Shown one piece after another: positions 58,601 through 64,000 of a stretch of DNA of 64,000 nt. This stretch comes from Thermothelomyces thermophilus ATCC 42464. Its lineage: Eukaryota; Ascomycota; Sordariomycetes; Sordariales; Chaetomiaceae. The stretch is from NCBI RefSeq assembly GCF_000226095.1, contig NC_016478.1, positions 2,532,001 through 2,596,000 of the forward strand. The letters run 5' to 3'. Below the pieces are notes generated by a model. The model was not told where the DNA came from, searched no databases, and was given only the letters and a program-made list of their open reading frames with translations. The translations under genes and the position numbers were made by a program. How positions within the stretch are numbered: the first letter of the stretch is position 1; each line of letters begins with the position of its first letter.

Positions 58601-61600
58601 TGCTGCCCTGGCCGGACCTTGGGACAAGGCCCTGGACAATTGCCACCGAACGAAACGGCGTCTGCCGCAGGATGAGGGCGGCCAACGACGCCCCCCACGC
58701 CCGCTCGGGATCGGCTTGGGGAAGGAGGGAAGAGGGGGGTCGGGGTTGCCACCGGAGACGTGGCTCGCCGGTAAGGAGGCACAAGCGATGGCTTCTAAGC
58801 AGTAACCATAACGCATCGCCGGATGACTGTAAAGGAAGGTTCGGTACTCAAATACGTGCACAACTTGATCTGGCATTATGCCATGTCAACTATGCCGAAC
58901 CAGTGTCTAATCCCTCCCCCGCCGTTAAGGAAGTTTCCCCGCAATCAGGATCGATCAACTTACACAGGGAGAAGCTGCTGCGTCCATCAAACCAAACGGC
59001 CGCTGCAACCCGCCCGCAAATGCCGCCCCATAGGTACCTGGTTGGATCGAGTTAGTTAGCTAATCAGAGGCGTGGAAGAAGACTCAAGATGGGTTCTTCC
59101 CAGACCGCCATTTGCGGGATTATTAGTATGTGCTCGGGGTAATTGATCGGGACAGCATGTGCCCCTCCTCGTACACACAACACACAGCAATACTTGGATA
59201 CACGAGTGTAAATCAAAGAGACAGAACGACGTACACAAGGTCAGGGAGAGTTGAGCTAGGCATTTCGATCGCTGCAGGAGCAGAGAGACATGTGCCCAGA
59301 CCCGAAACACATTACGTTGCGTGCTTGGCATTGCGATGATCGAGATAACGAATCCGACAACAGCCAGTGAGAGGTTCTGAGAGGGGGGCCAAGCTGCTGT
59401 TGTGCAATATCGTCCCAAGGTGCCAAGCGCTTTGGCTGAGCGCCGCGTCAAACCTATAAGTCTGGGCATTGTCACGAAAGATGGTGATGGTCAGTATTTT
59501 GGCTTCGCTGCGAGACAGCGTTTCCCCAAAATGGCAAGCCACGGCCGGCAAAACGCAAAGAATCCCACCCCTCTCTTCGGTCGCTTGGGGAGTTCTGATT
59601 GCTTTCTGTGATTCAGACCGGCTCGTCGCAACATCCAGCCGCCATCTTCCCCAGGCGTGTCGTTGGTCCTCTTAGCTCGGGCGCCACAACTCGGATAATG
59701 CAGCCACAACCGGCCAACACTGATCACCCACCCCTGCGGTGCGGCTCGGGGAATGCTGCGTGTAAGAATCTGGGGTTAGTTTGGAGGGGCAACGCTGGGT
59801 GGGCAAACATCGGTGACGACGAAGTGCACACAACGTGTGCTGAATAAGGTACATGAATGAGAATGGCTCGCCTGTCAATCCGGGACCTCGCCGATTAAAG
59901 AAAACGAAAAAGGACGGCGTGGTTGAAATGGATCGCGTGAGCGATCCGTCTATTGAAAAAGCCTGGAAAATTTTCAATACACCCGGAAGGCTCGGCCTGG
60001 TTCAGGTGAAGGTCTCCATTGTTGAACGGTGTGTTGGTGTGGCTCGAGACGCTCGTTGGGGGCCATCCAAAATGACGTAGTGGAATCGGTCACGGCCTCG
60101 GCACTTCTGCGTTCGGCCGATCCGCGCTGTCGAGCCTGCCTTGGCTCTCGACCCTGCTCCCGCACCCCGAATGGCGGCGACGCCAATGGCGCGGGCCTGA
60201 TGAAGCGCCCAATTGCGCGAATTAGACATGACGTTCGCGATCGCTACTCTTCCATCGTTGGTTTTGCTGACAGAAAGCCTGCAAGCGTGCAATGCCACTT
60301 GGTTGCTGTCGGGAATGCCCGCATGCATTCGCCGTTGCCAAATCGGGCGACAAACAAATGGCTCGTTGCCCCCCCATCCTTTCATAGGTTTTAGTGTAGG
60401 TGTGAGCTTCCGGCTCCACATCTGTAATCAGCCTGGCTCCTCGCGTATCCCAAGGATGCGCCGTACCAGCCGTGCCGCCGCGAAAGGACGAGGGCGAGAG
60501 CGAGGCACACGCCAGGGCAACGTCTGGTGTTTTGACAGCGTACCGTTGCCTCCGCGCGATACCAAGCTTTGTTCCATTTCGAGATATCCATTGTTTCCTG
60601 GCAAGGGTACGCCTTCGACGACCAGTAGGGAAGCGGCATTGCTTGCAGCCGGCAGAAACACCGTCTCACCAGCACCAGTCATAGAGACGCAACCCGTCCG
60701 GGGTCTCCATGACGAACGGCCAAACGCCCAAAGCATCAAGATGCCAATCTTCACAGTCTGTGCGGTTTCACGTTTTGTCAAGGAGAAAACGATTGAGCCT
60801 CGAAGCTGGCGATAGCAAGGAAGAGCAAGTCTTGCCGCGTGGTAAACTGCGAAAAATTTTTTCTCGTGGCTCCTTCGGGGGAGATCTAGAGTGAGGCAAG
60901 TCTAGCTCGGTCAGTCCGATTCGTGTCGCTCTGCGCGTCTACGGCTCTATAGCGAAACAAAGTCTACCTCATCTTACGCGGTCACGCAGAGTTTCCCAAC
61001 GTTTGTGTACATACAGAGTACATAGTAATGTCCAGGGATGAAATAGGCACCTTACACAGCAAACTAAGGTATGTTAATCGCGTCCTCCGTACATTGCATC
61101 CATTACGAGTACCCACGGTCGGTAACCCGGCTGGGCGAATGCGCGGGTGGGAGGCAAGATGGAGAAGAACCGCGGAGGCACAGCCAGAAAATCCCGCAGG
61201 CTTGGCCGTTTTGGTGGTACCTGGAAACAGCTCTGGAGCGAGGTACAGCTTCCAGAAGGTTTGCGGCCGAATAGACACATGACAGTGGGTACAGATACCT
61301 ACTCGGCTTGCACCGTTCAAGTCACTCCCTGGACATTGCGACTTGCAGCCGGGGGCTCCGCTTCTGTGCCCTGGCTGCCAGGGTTAGTGCCTGCCCCAAT
61401 TGGCCTGGGATCTCGTCACTTTGACTTTCCGGGCGCGAACAGTGTGAATTGAGACCGGAAAAAGCCCGATCTGGTGCCTGTAAGCGCAATTAACCGCGGC
61501 GGGACCAGCCAATTTGCCCAGTGCAATGCGTACTGCACACGGTGGGGCCTGGAGATGCTCGACTCGCATCAACGCCGCGAATGGCCGGGTGCCCAGGTGC

Positions 61601-61860
61601 CATTCTTCGGCGCAAAACGGGGATCCACCCTTCTCCAGTGGCCAACCCTGTACGGATTATTCAAGCGTCAAGAAGGTTCGCTTGGATGGACCGGGCGTGG
61701 AATCCCGCGCCGTGGGCGGAGGAGAAAGGGTAGCGTTCTGAGTGCAGGGACATGGTGCGTTTAGTGTAGTGTTGCGGAACTGACTTGAGCTTCTCGGGCG
61801 TGGGCCGAACGGCGAAAGCCACCGTGGTTCGTGCAGCGAAGCAGGTGGCAGCCTATGCAA
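58601..61860. other. Gene-free stretch before pma1, second part
   Basis: A further 3.3 kb with no supported coding sequence. ORFs of 140-200 codons near 58,600, 59,060 and 60,210 show no domain and no codon pattern like the neighbours. Could contain distant regulatory DNA or a noncoding transcript; nothing in the sequence proves either. Confidence 0.45.
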
Positions 61861-62294
61861 ACGTTGAAATACTCCGACTGCCCTCCTGCTTGCCCCCCTA
61901 ATTCCTCTCTTTCTTTTCCTTTCCTGCTTTACGCACGGAGGTCCTTCTAAAACTCCCTTCGACGTGAGGTCTCGCTTCTCCCCTCGAGTCCGCCCTCTCC
62001 CCTCATCCATCTACTCTCGTCCGGTCTCTTTTCCAGCCCGGTTGCACCTGACCGCGGCCCTTATTTAAACGGTCGTCGAACCGAGAATTTCCCTCGCGCT
62101 TTGTTCACCCGACTACCGTCCACAATAAATCCCTACCAGTAATTCGCGCGTGGATTCGAGCTCTCCCAATACCCAAAACCGATCTACCATCCAATTCTTA
62201 ATATCTTCCCAAACGCGCCCCGTACTGAGCGCCCAACCCACGTCGACAATCCGTCAGCCCGGCGCAGAGCTTATCTGCCGCAATCGCAGCGCCA
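61861..62294 (+). promoter_or_regulatory. pma1: pma1 proximal promoter, pyrimidine-rich
   Basis: Long C/T-rich blocks (about 61,880-62,040) followed by CTTATTTAAACGG (a TATA-like element near 62,060) and a short leader to the ATG at 62295. CT-rich tracts upstream of the start mark strongly transcribed genes in filamentous fungi; the assignment to pma1 follows from position. Confidence 0.6.
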
Positions 62295-64000
62295 ATGGCG
62301 GAACCCACGTCTACCGGCGCTCCTGCGCTGTCGACGAATATTGAGAGCGGAAATTTTGACGAGAAGGCCCAACACGACGTGCCCCCCGCCAAGGTGCCCG
62401 TCGAGGAGGAGGAGGAGGATGAGGACATTGACGCCCTCATCGATGACCTCGAGAGTCACGATGGCCATGACCAGGTAAGCCAGCTTAGTCTGCACACCCC
62501 CCCACCCCCCCAACCAAGGATTCGTTCCTTTCACATTCCGCCGAGCCCTTGGCATTCAATCGACCCCCTTCAACCGGGTGGTGCGCCATTGGCGGTTCTC
62601 GGCCAGCAAGACTGATTGCGCGTCGCCGCCGATCAGGCCTTGCTGGTCAATGGCATTTGCGACCTGCTGTCGCCATCACGGCTCATCACCTCAATCGTAA
62701 CAACGGGGCTAACAATTGCTCTTTTTAGTTTGAGGAGGAGGAAGATGTCACTCCCGGCGGCGCCCGCGTCGTCCCCGAGGACATGCTCCAGACTGACACG
62801 CGTGTCGGTCTCACAAACGAGGAGGTCCTCCAGCGTCGTCGGAAATATGGTCTCAACCAGATGAAGGAGGAGAAGGAAAACCTCCTTCTCAAGTTCCTTG
62901 GTTTCTTCGTCGGCCCTATCCAGTTCGTCATGGAGGTACGTCATGATCCACAAGATGCTGCGCTCCGGCACAGCAGTTTCGAAACGAAACAAACTTTCCC
63001 CACTTCCCGTCTTGGACTTGATGCTAACCCATCCACCAGGCCGCTGCTGTCTGTACGTATTACCTCTCCGTCCATCCCAACTTCTACCCAATCGTAACTA
63101 TGCCTCGCGGCTGTTTGGGCGACCAATCGGGTGTCCTGCATGCTTGCTAAGGACTCGCTTTGGTGTTGGGCTGCCAAGCTCATGGCGCTGTCGACCATTG
63201 CCAATTGGCTGCGTGCGTCGAACGATTTGGCTGACAATGTTGCTGTACAGTGGCTGCTGGTCTCGAGGACTGGGTCGATTTCGGTGTCATCTGCGGTCTG
63301 TTGCTTCTCAACGCCGCTGTCGGTTTCATCCAGGAGTACCAGGCTGGCTCCATCGTTGACGAGCTGAAGAAGTAAGGCGACATCCTTTAGTAGCCGCTTA
63401 TGGCGAACTTCAGCTGACTAACGCGCTCGCAGGACTCTCGCTCTTAAGGCTGTTGTTCTCCGTGACGGTACCCTGAAGGAGGTCGAGGCCCCCGAGGTCG
63501 TCCCCGGCGATATTCTGCAGGTTGAAGAGGGTACCATCATTCCCGCCGATGGCCGCATCGTTACCGATGGTGCCTTCCTTCAGGTCGACCAGTCTGCCAT
63601 CACTGGCGAGTCGCTCGCTGTCGACAAGCACAAGAATGACCAGTGCTATGCCTCCTCGGCTGTCAAGCGTGGCGAGGCCTTCCTGGTCGTCACTGCCACT
63701 GGTGACAACACCTTCGTCGGTCGCGCGGCTGCCCTCGTGAACGCTGCTAGCGCTGGCACTGGTCACTTCACCGAAGTGCTCAACGGCATTGGTACCATCC
63801 TGCTGGTTCTCGTCATCCTCACCAACCTGGTTGTCTGGGTTGCCAGCTTCTACCGGTCCAACCCCATCGTCCTCATTCTCGAGTTCACCCTGGCCATCAC
63901 CATCGTTGGTGTGCCCGTCGGTCTCCCTGCCGTCGTCACCACCACCATGGCTGTCGGTGCCGCCTACCTCGCCAAGAAGAAGGCTATCGTCCAGAAGCTC
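62295..64000 (+). CDS. pma1: Plasma-membrane H+-ATPase Pma1 (5' part, cut by window)
   Basis: P-type (type IIIA) proton pump that energises nutrient uptake at the plasma membrane. Exons 62295-62474, 62729-62935, 63040-63052, 63251-63371 and 63433 onward give the first 363 of about 920 residues. Visible parts: the cytosolic acidic N-terminus ([26 protein letters not shown]), [48 protein letters not shown] (helices 1-2), [17 protein letters not shown], the actuator domain with the dephosphorylation motif TGES in [14 protein letters not shown], and helices 3-4 ending [25 protein letters not shown]. The phosphorylation site DKTGT lies beyond the window. Exon 3 is a 13-nt microexon; the intron before it is 104 nt and the one after 198 nt. 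The gene is complete to the right edge with no breaks. Confidence 0.96.
63040..63052 (+). other. pma1: 13-nt microexon of pma1
   Basis: GCCGCTGCTGTCT lies between ACCAG and GTACGT. It adds AAAV plus one base, joining FVMEAAAVLAAGLEDW, the conserved helix 1-2 sequence. Without it the frame breaks. Confidence 0.9.

Noticed and set aside
60213-60815. 200-codon ORF before pma1
   Set aside because: No motif; frame is rich in residues expected by chance and overlapped on the opposite strand by equally long ORFs.

Overview
The window is nuclear DNA from a GC-rich filamentous ascomycete, most likely a Sordariomycete close to Sordariales/Chaetomiaceae. The evidence is many short introns (mostly 55-130 nt) with GTRNGT-like donors and CTRAC-type branch sites close to the acceptor, GC-rich third codon positions, recognisable one-to-one orthologues of core fungal genes, and a sharp AT-rich island of the kind repeat-induced point mutation (RIP) leaves. 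The genus is an inference. I rebuilt exon-intron structures by hand from splice signals, and the exon lengths of every complete gene add up to an open frame except one acyl-CoA ligase, which carries a one-base frameshift.

Layout, left to right. 0-6.2 kb: sec17 (alpha-SNAP) and rrp12 (ribosome biogenesis). 7.2 kb: an intron-containing tRNA-Ser(GCT). 8.4-15.4 kb: a flavin amine-oxidase-like protein, then three mitochondrial genes (cox11; gep3/mtg3 convergent with it; mL61/mrp49 divergent from gep3). 16.4-20.8 kb: pmt2 (O-mannosyltransferase) and a Rab4/Ypt4-like GTPase with unusual insertions. 22.2-26.9 kb: a CTL/SLC44 transporter and the WW-domain protein wwm1. 27.5-33.4 kb: three minus-strand genes, emc7, met17/cysD-type O-acetylhomoserine sulfhydrylase, and a small MARVEL-like membrane protein. 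35.7-37.9 kb: the frameshifted long-chain acyl-CoA ligase. 38.6-39.5 kb: an LTR-like relic and an AT-rich island. 39.6-47.3 kb: a large WD40 protein and an Nrd1/Seb1-type RNA-binding protein. 48.8-52.9 kb: mitochondrial citrate synthase followed by a Yhm2-type citrate/oxoglutarate carrier. 52.9-62.3 kb: about 9.4 kb without a recognisable gene. 62.3 kb to the end: the 5' part of the plasma-membrane H+-ATPase gene pma1, cut by the window edge.

Most genes are housekeeping genes and I see no secondary-metabolite cluster, defence island or intact mobile element. Two neighbourhoods look functionally coherent: the cox11-gep3-mL61 mitochondrial group and the citrate synthase-citrate carrier tandem. 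The least explained items are the gene-free stretch before pma1, the WD40 protein with a long disordered N-terminus, the Rab with two disordered insertions, and the frameshifted ligase. I did not find a clearly undescribed multi-gene system.
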